Source: Duganella zoogloeoides (GTDB lineage Bacteria > Pseudomonadota > Gammaproteobacteria > Burkholderiales > Burkholderiaceae_D). From it: 64,000 nt of DNA. Shown here one piece after another: positions 8,283-17,007 of the stretch; the stretch's first letter is position 1; each line of letters begins with the position of its first letter. The translations under genes and the position numbers were made by a program. The notes beneath the pieces are model-generated. The model was not told the DNA's origin. It searched no databases and saw only the letters and a list, made by a program, of their open reading frames with translations. The stretch covers positions 4,030,001 through 4,094,000 of the forward strand of contig NZ_CP140152.1 of assembly GCF_034479515.1 (NCBI RefSeq), given 5' to 3'.

Positions 8283-9503
8283 TTAAGTCTTCAACTTCAG
8301 GCGCAGCAGTAGCGTGCCGTGCGATGGCACCTTGGCTTCGAGCTTGCGCGTGGTGTCGCCGGTCTTGCCGGTCCAGACGTCGGTCCACGCATAAGGCTTC
8401 GTCTTGAAGTCCGCCGTGCGCTTGCTGAGGTCATCATTGATGTGATACGCGGCCCAGTCGAAGCTTACCGGCACCGCCTGCGCGCCGCGATTCATCACCA
8501 TCAGCGCCCACTCGTCACCGGCCAGCGGCTTGGCCCAGTATTCGATATCGCCGGCCTGCAGGAAGCGCCACGCCGATACACCGAGCTTGTCCTGGTTGAT
8601 GGCGATCGCCCCGGCATTGGTGAGAATGCGGTGGGTGGCGGCCGGCATCGACCGCACGTCGTTGCCGAGGATGAGCGGCGACGCCAGCATGGCCCAAGCC
8701 GAGAAATGCGACTTGTCCTCGTCCTCGCTCAGGCCCTTGCCCACGACCAGCATGTCCATGTCGTTCCAGTGACCGGGACCGGCGTGCTGGCGCAAGCCGG
8801 CCTGCTTGTCGAGGATGCGCAGCACGCCCCAGGCCGAGAACGAACCCTGGCTGAATTCGCAGTCCCAGCACGGGTAGATGTCGCCCGTGGTGCGCCACGA
8901 GTGGCCCACGTCCTTGGCCCACTCCCACGGCCTGGTGTCGCCCCACTCGCAGATGCTGAACAACATGGGCCGGCCGGCGCTGCGGATTGCGTCGCGCATG
9001 GTGGTGTAGGCACCGGCCGAGGTGAGGCCCTTGGTGTCGCACCAGTCGTACTTGATGTAATCGATGCCCCATTCAGCATAGGTGATGGCGTCCTGGTACT
9101 CGTGGCCACGGCTGCCCGGCTTGCCGCCGCAGGTGGTGGCGCCGGCGTCGGAGTAGATGCCGAGCTTCAGGCCACGCCCATGCACGTAGTCGGCCAGCGC
9201 CTTCATGCCGGACGGGAAGCGCGCGGGGTCGGGGTGGATCACGCCCTTGTTGTCACGCTTGCCGTGCCAGCAGTCGTCGATGTTGACGTAGGTGTAGCCG
9301 GCGTCCTTTAAGCCGCTTTTGACCATGGCGTCGGCGGTATCGCGGATCAGCTGCTCGTTGATATCGCAGGCAAAGGTGTTCCAGCTGTTCCAGCCCATTT
9401 GCGGCGTGGCCGCCAGGCCGTCGAACTTCTGGGCGCTGGCGGAGGTACTGAACAACCCGGCCACTGCACCGGCAGCAAGCCACGCGGGCATCGATTTTTT
9501 CAT
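8283..9503 (-). CDS. GH27 alpha-galactosidase
   Basis: A 406-residue exported glycosidase that releases alpha-1,6-galactose side groups, for example from galactomannan. It has a signal peptide (to STSASA), then the (beta/alpha)8 GH27 domain with TPQMGWNSWNTFAC, NIDDCWHG, the nucleophile Asp in YIKYDWCD and the acid/base region SWRTTGDI. A C-terminal beta-sandwich closes the protein. The start at 9503 is chosen because AAGGAG lies 7 bases before it and the signal peptide begins there; an upstream in-frame start would overlap the mannanase gene by 41 bases. It is the third gene of the leftward operon. Confidence 0.92.
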   Translation of the reverse strand: MKKSMPAWLAAGAVAGLFSTSASAQKFDGLAATPQMGWNSWNTFACDINEQLIRDTADAMVKSGLKDAGYTYVNIDDCWHGKRDNKGVIHPDPARFPSGMKALADYVHGRGLKLGIYSDAGATTCGGKPGSRGHEYQDAITYAEWGIDYIKYDWCDTKGLTSAGAYTTMRDAIRSAGRPMLFSICEWGDTRPWEWAKDVGHSWRTTGDIYPCWDCEFSQGSFSAWGVLRILDKQAGLRQHAGPGHWNDMDMLVVGKGLSEDEDKSHFSAWAMLASPLILGNDVRSMPAATHRILTNAGAIAINQDKLGVSAWRFLQAGDIEYWAKPLAGDEWALMVMNRGAQAVPVSFDWAAYHINDDLSKRTADFKTKPYAWTDVWTGKTGDTTRKLEAKVPSHGTLLLRLKLKT

Positions 9504-9513
9504 GCGCGACTCC

Positions 9514-10863
9514 TTACCGTGCAGGTGCTTTGAGCGACTTGAGCTTGTCGCCATACTCCTTGATCAGCTTGAGCGAGCTGGTATCGGTGTCGAACACCGA
9601 GTACAGGCCCTGCTCTTCCTGCGGCGGGTCGCCCATGAAGTCGTTACCCGGCTTCCACCAGTAGTCGGCATTGGCCGCGCGGCCGGCGCCGCCCCAGGCC
9701 CAGAAGTTAAAGCCGGCGATCGGATCGCCCTTGGCGGCGCGGGTATAGACCACGTCGAACACCTCCTTGTAGAAGCGGTCGCGGATCCTGGTCGTGGCCT
9801 TGATGCTGAACGACGGGCCGTCGCGATCGAGGCCGAATTCTTCGAGCACGATTGGCTTGCCGAGCTTTTTGGCGAGCTCGATGTGCGAATTCAGGTAGTC
9901 GCGGCTCTTGGTGATCGCATTGTCCCAGGTGCCTTCGGGATTGCGCGAGTCGAACCATTCCCAGTTCTTCGGCCACAGGTGGTACGTCAGGTAATCGACA
10001 TGCTTGCTGCGGTGGGCGTCGAGGAACAGCTGCGCATCGTGGGCGGAACCGGCCAGGCCCTCGCTGCCGGTGCTCACCATGTGGTTGCGATCGAGGCTGT
10101 GGATGTAGCCGGCCGTCTCGTCGATCCACTTGACGTAAGCAGCCTTCTCTTCCTTCGTCGCCTTGCCGTTGCCGGGGCGCGGCTCGTTGGCCAGCTGCCA
10201 CGACATAAGGTGCGGATCTTCCGAGTACGGCTTGCCGGTGATGGTGTTGACGCGCTTGACGATTTTCGCGATCACCTGGCGGTACTCTTTTTGCGCGGCA
10301 GCGTTCACATAGAACCGCGCATTCTTCTTCATGTAATCGTCATAGTCCTTGGTCACGTTCGGGTCCAGCGCCGGCGTGCCTTCGAACCAGTTCAGGTACT
10401 GGGTCATGCCGCCCGACCACTGCCAGAAGTTGTTCAGGTAAAGCACCACGGTCATGTCGCGCTTGGCCGCTTCGGCCATTAGGAAGTCCAGGCCCACCAG
10501 CAGGTTCTCGTCGTACTCGCCCGGCTTGGCAGTGGTGGCGGGGCTGACCGCGCTTTTCATGTCGGTCTTCTCGGAGACGGCGAGCACGCGCAGGTTGTTG
10601 ATGCCGGTCGCCTTCATGGTATCGAGCTCCTTGAGCAGGCGGGCACGCTCGCCCACGCCGCTCGGCGCACCGAGGTAGCCGCCGTACCAGAAATTGGCGC
10701 CCACGATGTAGTACGCCTGGCCCTTGCGGCTGAAGTGCGTTTTCTTGGCCGTGACGAACTCCGACCTGGCGGCGTTGGTCACCGGCGCGCCATCTGCGGC
10801 GGCGACGATGCCGACCGCGCCCACCATCATGGCGGCGGCGCAGAATTTGAACAGTTGTTTCAT
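9514..10863 (-). CDS. GH5 endo-1,4-beta-mannanase
   Basis: A 449-residue exported endo-mannanase of the GH5 type (closest to subfamily 7). The signal peptide ends near VAAADG. Within the TIM barrel the general acid/base is in WQLANEPRP and the nucleophile in IVLEEFGL. The N-terminal YIVGANFWYGGYLG and the YHLWPKNWEWF segment are typical of this subfamily. It cuts the mannan backbone internally. It stands between the GH3 gene (28 bases) and the GH27 gene (10 bases), so the three are surely one operon. Confidence 0.9.
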   Translation of the reverse strand: MKQLFKFCAAAMMVGAVGIVAAADGAPVTNAARSEFVTAKKTHFSRKGQAYYIVGANFWYGGYLGAPSGVGERARLLKELDTMKATGINNLRVLAVSEKTDMKSAVSPATTAKPGEYDENLLVGLDFLMAEAAKRDMTVVLYLNNFWQWSGGMTQYLNWFEGTPALDPNVTKDYDDYMKKNARFYVNAAAQKEYRQVIAKIVKRVNTITGKPYSEDPHLMSWQLANEPRPGNGKATKEEKAAYVKWIDETAGYIHSLDRNHMVSTGSEGLAGSAHDAQLFLDAHRSKHVDYLTYHLWPKNWEWFDSRNPEGTWDNAITKSRDYLNSHIELAKKLGKPIVLEEFGLDRDGPSFSIKATTRIRDRFYKEVFDVVYTRAAKGDPIAGFNFWAWGGAGRAANADYWWKPGNDFMGDPPQEEQGLYSVFDTDTSSLKLIKEYGDKLKSLKAPAR

Positions 10864-10891
10864 GTCTCGTCCTTTATGGTTATGGTTGCTG

Positions 10892-13255
10892 CTACTTCAG
10901 GGGTTTGCCGTTGACGTTCAGGACTTGCTTCGGCAGTTTGACGGTAATGGTTCGGGCGCCGGCATCGGCGGCATCGTGCGCCAGCAGCACCTTGTAGCTG
11001 CCGGCGGCGATGCGCCAGGTCTTCGAGCGGCTGTCGTACAGCGCCAGCAGGCGCGGATCGACGGTCACGGTAACTTCCCGGCTCGCGCCCGGCGCCAGGT
11101 CCACTTTCTCGAAAGCGGCGAGGCGCTTGGGTGCTTCCCACTTCACGCCCAGCGGCGCCACGTATACCTGCGGCACATCCTTGCCCGCCACTGCGCCGGT
11201 ATTGGTGACCTTGAAGCGCAGTTGCAGCTTGCCGTCCTGCTGGCCCGACTTCAGGTCGGAATACGCGAACGTGGTGTACGACAGGCCATGGCCGAACGGG
11301 AACAGCGGCTTGTGGCCTTTCAGGTCGAACCACTTGTAGCCCACCGCCGCGCCTTCATGGTAATCGACCGCGAAGCGCACTTTCTCGTTCTTCGGATCGC
11401 CATCGAGCACGGGCCGCGGCAGCTGGCTGGCAGACGCCGGGAACGTCGCCGGCAAGTGGCCCGACGGATTGACTTCGCCGAACAGGATGCGGGCAATCGC
11501 CTCGCCACCGCCCGAGCCGGCATACCACGCCTGCAGCACGGCCGCGCTCTGGTCCAGCCACGGCATCAGCACCGGGCCCGAGGTTTCGAGCACCACCACG
11601 GTTTTCGGATTGGCTTTCGCCACCGCCGCCACCAGCGCATCCTGGTTGTCGGGCAGCGCCAGCGAGACCGCATCGAGCGCTTCGCCCACCCACTGCTGGG
11701 CAAACACGATCGCCGCGTCGGCGCCTTCGGCAGCTTTGGCGGCGGCGACCGGATCGAGACCGTCGTGGTAAATCACCTGCGCGCCGGGCGCGCGCGCCTG
11801 GATCGCCTTCAGCGGCGACGACGGGTGGTACACCACCGGGCCGGGCCAGGTCAGGGGCTCGATGCCGGGCACCGGGTTGCCCTCCACCGGGTACACCAGC
11901 GACGAGCCGCCGCCGGCCAGCACACCCACGTCCGCGTGGGCGCCGATGACCACGATCTTGCGCGCGCCGGGTTTGAGCGGCAGGGTGTGGTTGGCGTTCT
12001 TGAGCAGGACCATGCCTTCTTCGGCATCGGCCTGGCTGACCAGGCGGTTGGCCGCGAAGTCGATCGCGCCGCCTTCCGCCACCGGGTGCTCGACCACGCC
12101 CTTGTCGAACATGGCCCACAGGATGCGATAGACCATGTCGTCCAGGCGCGCCTGCGGCACATGGCCGTTGGCCACCGCCTCGTCGAGCGCGCCGCCGAAG
12201 TACTGCGACTTGTCGAATTCCCAGCCCGACTGCTGGTCGAGGCCGGCCTTGGCCGCTTCCACCGTGCTGTGCACCGCGCCCCAGTCCGACATCACGTAAC
12301 CCTTGAAGCCCCAGTCTTTTTTCAGCACACCGTTGAGCAGGTAATCGTTCTCGCACGCGTACACGCCATTCAGGCGGTTGTACGAGCACATCACCGAGCC
12401 GGGGTTGGCCTGTTCGAGCACGAACTGGAACGCCAGCAGGTCGGACATGCGGTTGCTGGTATCGTCGATGCGGGCGTCGAGCACGAAGCGGCCGGTCTCC
12501 TGGGCGTTGACGGCAAAGTGCTTCATGGTTGCGATCAAGTGGTTCGACTGGATGCCCTTGATCTGCGCCGCGACCATGCTGCCTGCCAGCAGCGGGTCTT
12601 CGCCGGCGTATTCGAAGTTGCGGCCATTGCGCGGTTCGCGCTGCAGGTTGACGCCGCCGGCCAGCATCACGTTGAAGCCCGACGCGCGCGCCTCGCTGCC
12701 GATCATGGCGCCGCCCTGGTAGGCCAGGGCCGGGTTCCAGGTAGCGGTGGTGGCCAGGCCCGAGGGGAGCGAGGTGCGCCCGCGCGGGGTGGGTCCGGCC
12801 TGCGTGGCCACGCCGAGGCCGGCGTCGGTTTCGAACAGCGCGGGCAACCCCAGGCGCGGGACGCCGGCGATGTAGCCGGCCGAATAAGGCAGCGCGGCCG
12901 GATGGCGCTTGGTCTTGTTGGCAAAGTCGGAGCCGAAGTGGCCCAGTACCCACGACAGCTTTTCTTCCTGCGTCATGGCGGCCAGCGCCAGTGCGGCGCG
13001 GCGGTCGGCCGGCAGCGCGGCATCGAGCCAAGGCCTGGCAGCAGGTGCTGCTTGTTTGGCTCGTTCGGCTTGTTTCGCTTGTTCGGCCTGTTCGGCCAAT
13101 GCCGCTTGACCGGCTTGCCCGGCCAACGCCTGGCCGGCGGCGCTGGCCGGGACCGCAGCAGCTATCCCGAACGCCAGCGCCACGGCGATCGCAACGGGCC
13201 GGGCGTGACGGTGGCGCGGTCCGGCAGCGGACCGGGCGGATGCAACTTGTTCCAT
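10892..13255 (-). CDS. GH3 beta-glycosidase (beta-glucosidase/mannosidase type)
   Basis: A 787-residue exported exo-glycosidase and first gene of the mannan operon. The signal peptide (about 1-38) is followed by an unusual Ala/Gln/Glu-rich linker of AEQAEQAKQAERAKQA (about 45-65). The GH3 N-domain has KHFAVN and the nucleophile Asp in VMSDWGAVHS. The alpha/beta sandwich domain and a fibronectin-III-like domain (PFGHGLSYTTF) complete it. The start at 13255 has GGGAG 8 bases upstream; an earlier in-frame start gives no signal peptide. It likely cleaves manno- or glucomanno-oligosaccharides; its exact sugar specificity is not readable. Confidence 0.9.
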   Translation of the reverse strand: MEQVASARSAAGPRHRHARPVAIAVALAFGIAAAVPASAAGQALAGQAGQAALAEQAEQAKQAERAKQAAPAARPWLDAALPADRRAALALAAMTQEEKLSWVLGHFGSDFANKTKRHPAALPYSAGYIAGVPRLGLPALFETDAGLGVATQAGPTPRGRTSLPSGLATTATWNPALAYQGGAMIGSEARASGFNVMLAGGVNLQREPRNGRNFEYAGEDPLLAGSMVAAQIKGIQSNHLIATMKHFAVNAQETGRFVLDARIDDTSNRMSDLLAFQFVLEQANPGSVMCSYNRLNGVYACENDYLLNGVLKKDWGFKGYVMSDWGAVHSTVEAAKAGLDQQSGWEFDKSQYFGGALDEAVANGHVPQARLDDMVYRILWAMFDKGVVEHPVAEGGAIDFAANRLVSQADAEEGMVLLKNANHTLPLKPGARKIVVIGAHADVGVLAGGGSSLVYPVEGNPVPGIEPLTWPGPVVYHPSSPLKAIQARAPGAQVIYHDGLDPVAAAKAAEGADAAIVFAQQWVGEALDAVSLALPDNQDALVAAVAKANPKTVVVLETSGPVLMPWLDQSAAVLQAWYAGSGGGEAIARILFGEVNPSGHLPATFPASASQLPRPVLDGDPKNEKVRFAVDYHEGAAVGYKWFDLKGHKPLFPFGHGLSYTTFAYSDLKSGQQDGKLQLRFKVTNTGAVAGKDVPQVYVAPLGVKWEAPKRLAAFEKVDLAPGASREVTVTVDPRLLALYDSRSKTWRIAAGSYKVLLAHDAADAGARTITVKLPKQVLNVNGKPLK

Positions 13256-13348
13256 AAACGTGTCTCCCGCATGGATGGTTTTTATATTATGAAAATATTC
13301 TGCATGGACGCACTCCACCGGTCAAACCAAGGCCATAATCGGGGCGCA

Positions 13349-13369
13349 GTTTAGCCATATTCACTAAAC
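13349..13369. promoter_or_regulatory. LacI-family operator candidate 1
   Basis: A 21-bp palindrome GTTTAG-N9-CTAAAC lies in the 310-bp gap between the GH3 gene and the LacI gene. The same arms and spacing recur 78 bases to the right. Two matching palindromes between divergent operons suggest that the local LacI protein represses both, possibly by looping. The gap also contains the palindrome GGTCGTTTGACC at 13466-13477 and no gene. Confidence 0.6.
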
Positions 13370-13426
13370 AAGCACGCACACACTCAAATGGCGCGCTGCA
13401 ACACCCGCAGCAGTGGCAAACTCGTT

Positions 13427-13447
13427 GTTTACTAAAGAACGCTAAAC
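13427..13447. promoter_or_regulatory. LacI-family operator candidate 2
   Basis: A second 21-bp palindrome, GTTTAC-N9-CTAAAC, with arms nearly identical to the site at 13349-13369. The centre-to-centre distance is 78 bp, about seven helical turns, which suits a looped repressor tetramer. It lies 118 bases before the LacI start codon. Confidence 0.6.
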
Positions 13448-13565
13448 TTTTGTACGAATCCTGTTGGTCGTTTGACCATGGATAGACGCTTATGCAAGAC
13501 TTCCTTCACACAGAACCGGCCGACGACGCAGTCGCGAGCCGCTTCGCCGAGACAACGGAGACCAG

Positions 13566-14678
13566 ATGGCCACTACCGCTAACACCGCAACAGCGACGCC
13601 GGGCGTAACGATCCGCGACATCGCGCAAGTTGCGGGCGTGTCCGCAGGCACGGTCTCGCGCGCCCTCAAGAACGAACCGGGACTGACCGAAGCCACGCGC
13701 CAGATGGTGCTGGAAGCGGCGCGCTCGCTCGGCTACGACTTCTGCAAGCTGCGCCCCAAGCGCCTGCGCCGCCTCACTTTCCTGCTGCACCGCCAGCACA
13801 ATACCGCCGCCAGCAGCCCGTTCTACTCCCCGGTGCTGCACGGCGCCGAAGAAGCATGCCGCAAGCAGGGGATCGTGCTGTCGTTCATGGCCGTGGGCCC
13901 CGCCGACGGCCTGATCGACCAGATCCGCATGCACGCGCCGGACGGCATCGTCTGCGCCGGCTTCTTCGAGCCCGAAACGCTGGCCGCGCTGCGCTCCACC
14001 GGCAAGCAGCTGGTGCTGATCGACATGCAGCTGCGCGGCTACAACTCGGTCAACCCGGACAATATGAAGGGCGGCTACCTGGCCACCAAGCACCTGATCG
14101 ACACCGGCCGCACCCGCGTGGGTTTTATTTCCGGCCCGCTGGCGCACTACAGCATCCGCGAACGCGCGCGCGGCTATCGCCAGGCCCTGTTCGAGGAAGG
14201 GATCCTGGCCGACCCGCGCCTGGAAGCCAACCTGCCCGATGGCGTGGACCTGGAAACCGGCGCCTGGGAGGCGATGGAGCAGCTGCTGTCGCTGCCCCAC
14301 CCGCCCGACGCCGTGTTCTGCTACAACGACAGCGCCGCCCTGGTGGCCATGCGTTGCTGCCTGGCCAAGGGCCTCAAGGTGCCGCACGATATCGCCATCG
14401 TCGGCTTCGACGACATCTCCACGGCCGTGCTGGGCCACCGCCCGCTCACCACCCTGCGCATCGACAAAAAGGCGCTCGGCGCGATGGGCGTCGAGCTGCT
14501 GCTCAATAACCAGCACCTGACGCAAAATCCGTCCCAGCCGGGACATCCCCAGCATCCGCCGGTGCAGCACATCGCACCGGTGGAACTGATCGTGCGCGCC
14601 AGCACCGTGTTCGACGGCTGGCGCGCCCCGCAATCTTCCTCCACCGATCGTCCACCAACCTTTTCACGGACCCCATGA
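13566..14678 (+). CDS. LacI-family regulator of the mannan locus
   Basis: A 370-residue repressor. The helix-turn-helix (about 13-60) reads TIRDIAQVAGVSAGTVSRAL, and the sugar-binding domain (about 75-340) includes IAIVGFDDISTAVLGHRPLTTLRI. A GGAG lies 5 bases before the ATG. It is divergent from the glycoside hydrolase operon and overlaps the sugar isomerase gene by 4 bases (ATGA), so it likely senses a breakdown product, such as mannose or a manno-oligosaccharide, and controls both operons. The effector is inference. The residues after about 345 look unstructured. Confidence 0.9.
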   Translation: MATTANTATATPGVTIRDIAQVAGVSAGTVSRALKNEPGLTEATRQMVLEAARSLGYDFCKLRPKRLRRLTFLLHRQHNTAASSPFYSPVLHGAEEACRKQGIVLSFMAVGPADGLIDQIRMHAPDGIVCAGFFEPETLAALRSTGKQLVLIDMQLRGYNSVNPDNMKGGYLATKHLIDTGRTRVGFISGPLAHYSIRERARGYRQALFEEGILADPRLEANLPDGVDLETGAWEAMEQLLSLPHPPDAVFCYNDSAALVAMRCCLAKGLKVPHDIAIVGFDDISTAVLGHRPLTTLRIDKKALGAMGVELLLNNQHLTQNPSQPGHPQHPPVQHIAPVELIVRASTVFDGWRAPQSSSTDRPPTFSRTP

Positions 14679-15886
14679 CGGCACCGAACTTCCACTCCCG
14701 CGCCACGCTGCTCGACCATATCCGCCACACCAAGCATTTTTACGATGGGCGCTGCGTGGACCCCAGCGGCGGCTTGTACCATTTTTACAAGGACGACGGC
14801 AGCATCTACGACGAGCGCACGCGACACCTGGTGAGCAGCACCCGCTTCGTCTTCAATTACGCGATGGCCTGGCGCCAGTTCGGTGACGCCGCCGACCAGC
14901 AGCGCCTGCGCCACGCCCTGGCCTTTTTGCGCGACGCCCACCGCAACGTGCACACCGGCGGCTACGCCTGGACGCTGGACTGGAAAGCCGGCGTGGCGCA
15001 CGTTGCCGACGGCACCAACCACTGCTACGGCCTGGCCTTCGTGCTGCTGGCCTACAGCCACGCGCTGATGGCCGGCGAAACCCAGGCAGGCGAATGGATC
15101 GCCGAAACGTTCGATTTGATGGAGCACCGTTTCTGGGATGCGCAGCACGGCCTGTACGCCGACGAAGCCGCGCCCGACTGGTCGCACCTCGATGGCTACC
15201 GGGGTCAGAACGCCAATATGCACGCGTGCGAAGCGCTGATTGCCGCGTTCGAGGCGACCGGCGAAAGCGCCTACCTGCTGCGCGCCGAAACGCTGGCGCG
15301 CAACATCACGCTGCGCCAGGCCGCGCTGGCCGACAACCTGATCTGGGAGCACTACCACGCCGACTGGTCGGTGGACTGGGACTACAACCGCGACGACAAG
15401 AGCAATATCTTCCGCCCCTGGGGCTACCAGCCCGGCCACCTGGCCGAATGGGCCAAGCTGCTGTTGCTGCTCGAACGCCACGGCGCCCACCTGGCGCACG
15501 GCCAGGACTGGCTGCTGCCGCGCGCGATCGCGCTGTTCGACGCGGCGGTGGACAAGGCGTGGGATGCGCAGCACGGCGGCATCTATTACGGCTTCGCACC
15601 GGACGACAGCATTTGCGACGACCTCAAATATTTCTGGGTGCAGGCCGAAAGCATCGCCACCGCCGCCCTGCTGGGCGCGCGCACCGGAGACGCCCGCTAC
15701 TGGACCTGGTACGACAAAATCTGGGACTATAGCTGGACCCATTTCGTCGATCACCAGTATGGCGCGTGGTACCGCATCCTGGGCGCCGACAACGGCAAGC
15801 TCACCGACGAGAAAAGCCCGGCCGGCAAGGTCGATTACCACACCATGGGCGCCTGCTATGAAGTACTCAATGTAATCAAGGATTAA
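14675..15886 (+). CDS. AGE-family sugar isomerase/epimerase (mannose isomerase-like)
   Basis: A 403-residue (alpha/alpha)6-barrel enzyme of the N-acylglucosamine 2-epimerase family. Characteristic blocks are LVSSTRFVFNYAMA, GYRGQNANMHACEALI, RPWGYQPGHLAEWAKLLL and VDYHTMGACYEV, which carry the conserved Arg and His residues. The RGQNANMH block is closest to YihS and mannose isomerases. By context it converts mannose to fructose, which the next gene's kinase would phosphorylate. A role as mannobiose or cellobiose 2-epimerase is the main alternative. No signal peptide is visible, so it acts in the cytoplasm. It is coupled to the LacI gene by an ATGA overlap. Confidence 0.82.
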   Translation: MTAPNFHSRATLLDHIRHTKHFYDGRCVDPSGGLYHFYKDDGSIYDERTRHLVSSTRFVFNYAMAWRQFGDAADQQRLRHALAFLRDAHRNVHTGGYAWTLDWKAGVAHVADGTNHCYGLAFVLLAYSHALMAGETQAGEWIAETFDLMEHRFWDAQHGLYADEAAPDWSHLDGYRGQNANMHACEALIAAFEATGESAYLLRAETLARNITLRQAALADNLIWEHYHADWSVDWDYNRDDKSNIFRPWGYQPGHLAEWAKLLLLLERHGAHLAHGQDWLLPRAIALFDAAVDKAWDAQHGGIYYGFAPDDSICDDLKYFWVQAESIATAALLGARTGDARYWTWYDKIWDYSWTHFVDHQYGAWYRILGADNGKLTDEKSPAGKVDYHTMGACYEVLNVIKD

Positions 15887-15889
15887 AAG

Positions 15890-16807
15890 ATGTCCGATTT
15901 TCCCATTTTCGTCGCCGCCGGCGAAGCGCTGACCGACATGATCGTGCAGGACGCGGCCCAACAACAGTGGCACAGCAAGGTAGGCGGCTCCACCTGGAAC
16001 GTGGCGCGCACCATGGCCGCACTGGACGTGCCCACCGCATTTGCGGGCGCGATCAGCTGCGACGTCTTCGGCGACGCCCTGTGGCAGGCCAGCGCGGCTG
16101 CCAAGCTCGACCTGCGCTTCGTGCAGCGCCATGCCAAATCGCCGCTGCTGGCCATCGTCCACCGCACCGATCCGCCCGCGTATTTTTTCGTGGGCGACGA
16201 CAGCGCCGACCTGCATTTCGACGCCAGCGCGCTGCCGCCGGGCTGGCGCGCGCACTGCAAGTGGGTGCATTTCGGCGGCATCAGCCTGGCGCGCCAGCCG
16301 CTGGCCGGCAAGCTGGTGACGCTGGCCGAACAGCTGAAGGCCGATGGCGTGCGCATCAGCTTTGATCCCAACTACCGCCTGCTGATGGATGAACGCTACG
16401 ACGCCACGCTGCGCCGCATGACCGAACTGGCCGACGTCATCAAGGTGTCGGAGGAAGATCTGGCGGGCCTGTTCCGCACCGATGACATCGACGCGGCGTT
16501 TGCCACCCTGCGCGGCTGGAACCCGCAAGCGACCTACCTGTATACCAAGGGCGAACACGGCGCGTCGCTGCACTGCGGCGACCAGTCATGGACACAAACA
16601 ACGCCGCAGATCACCGTGGCCGACACCGTGGGCGCCGGCGACGCCAGCATCGCCGCCCTCGCCTACAGCCTGCTGCACTACCCGGACCGCGCGCCCGACC
16701 GCCACCTGCGCTTTGCCGTGTGCGCGGGCGCGGCAGCCTGCATGACTGAGGGTGCATCGCCGCCGACGCTGGCCGCGATCGAGGCGTTGGCGACAAGGGA
16801 AGATTGA
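15890..16807 (+). CDS. PfkB-family fructokinase
   Basis: A 305-residue ribokinase-fold sugar kinase. The N-terminal substrate region has GEALTD and KVGGSTWNVARTMAAL. The C-terminal catalytic motif is DTVGAGDASIAAL, with the base Asp. The start is 3 bases after the isomerase stop, with a ribosome binding site in AAGGATTAAAAG. With the isomerase it gives mannose to fructose to fructose-6-phosphate. No transporter gene is present in the locus, so sugar entry must rely on proteins coded elsewhere. Confidence 0.88.
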   Translation: MSDFPIFVAAGEALTDMIVQDAAQQQWHSKVGGSTWNVARTMAALDVPTAFAGAISCDVFGDALWQASAAAKLDLRFVQRHAKSPLLAIVHRTDPPAYFFVGDDSADLHFDASALPPGWRAHCKWVHFGGISLARQPLAGKLVTLAEQLKADGVRISFDPNYRLLMDERYDATLRRMTELADVIKVSEEDLAGLFRTDDIDAAFATLRGWNPQATYLYTKGEHGASLHCGDQSWTQTTPQITVADTVGAGDASIAALAYSLLHYPDRAPDRHLRFAVCAGAAACMTEGASPPTLAAIEALATRED

Positions 16808-16928
16808 CAAAACTGCTCATCGGTAACGATTCTCATTCCCTCAAAAATATTGTCAACATCCCTTTTTACCGAGAAAAATTATCGTTTTAATCACCGATCA
16901 GAAAATTAAATGTCTGTAATGCGTAGAT

Positions 16929-16942
16929 TTGATACAAGTCAT
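16929..16942 (+). promoter_or_regulatory. FNR/Anr-like box upstream of fdnG
   Basis: TTGATACAAGTCAT matches the consensus TTGAT-N4-ATCAA perfectly on the left half and at three of five bases on the right. It lies 66 bases before the fdnG start, a distance that fits an anaerobic activator site. Formate dehydrogenase-N is anaerobically induced in other bacteria. The match alone is moderate evidence. Confidence 0.4.
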
Positions 16943-17007
16943 TACGGACACAAAATTTTCCCGGTGATAAACTTGGAATGTCCCCTTTCATAACCAAGAG
17001 GCTTCCT

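Noticed and set aside
14321..16573. 750-residue open frame opposite the LacI, isomerase and kinase genes
   Set aside because: It spans three real genes on the other strand and has no family resemblance.
16827..16843. Fur-like sequence AATGAGAATCGTTACC near the fructokinase end
   Set aside because: Only one half fits the Fur consensus and no iron gene lies downstream.
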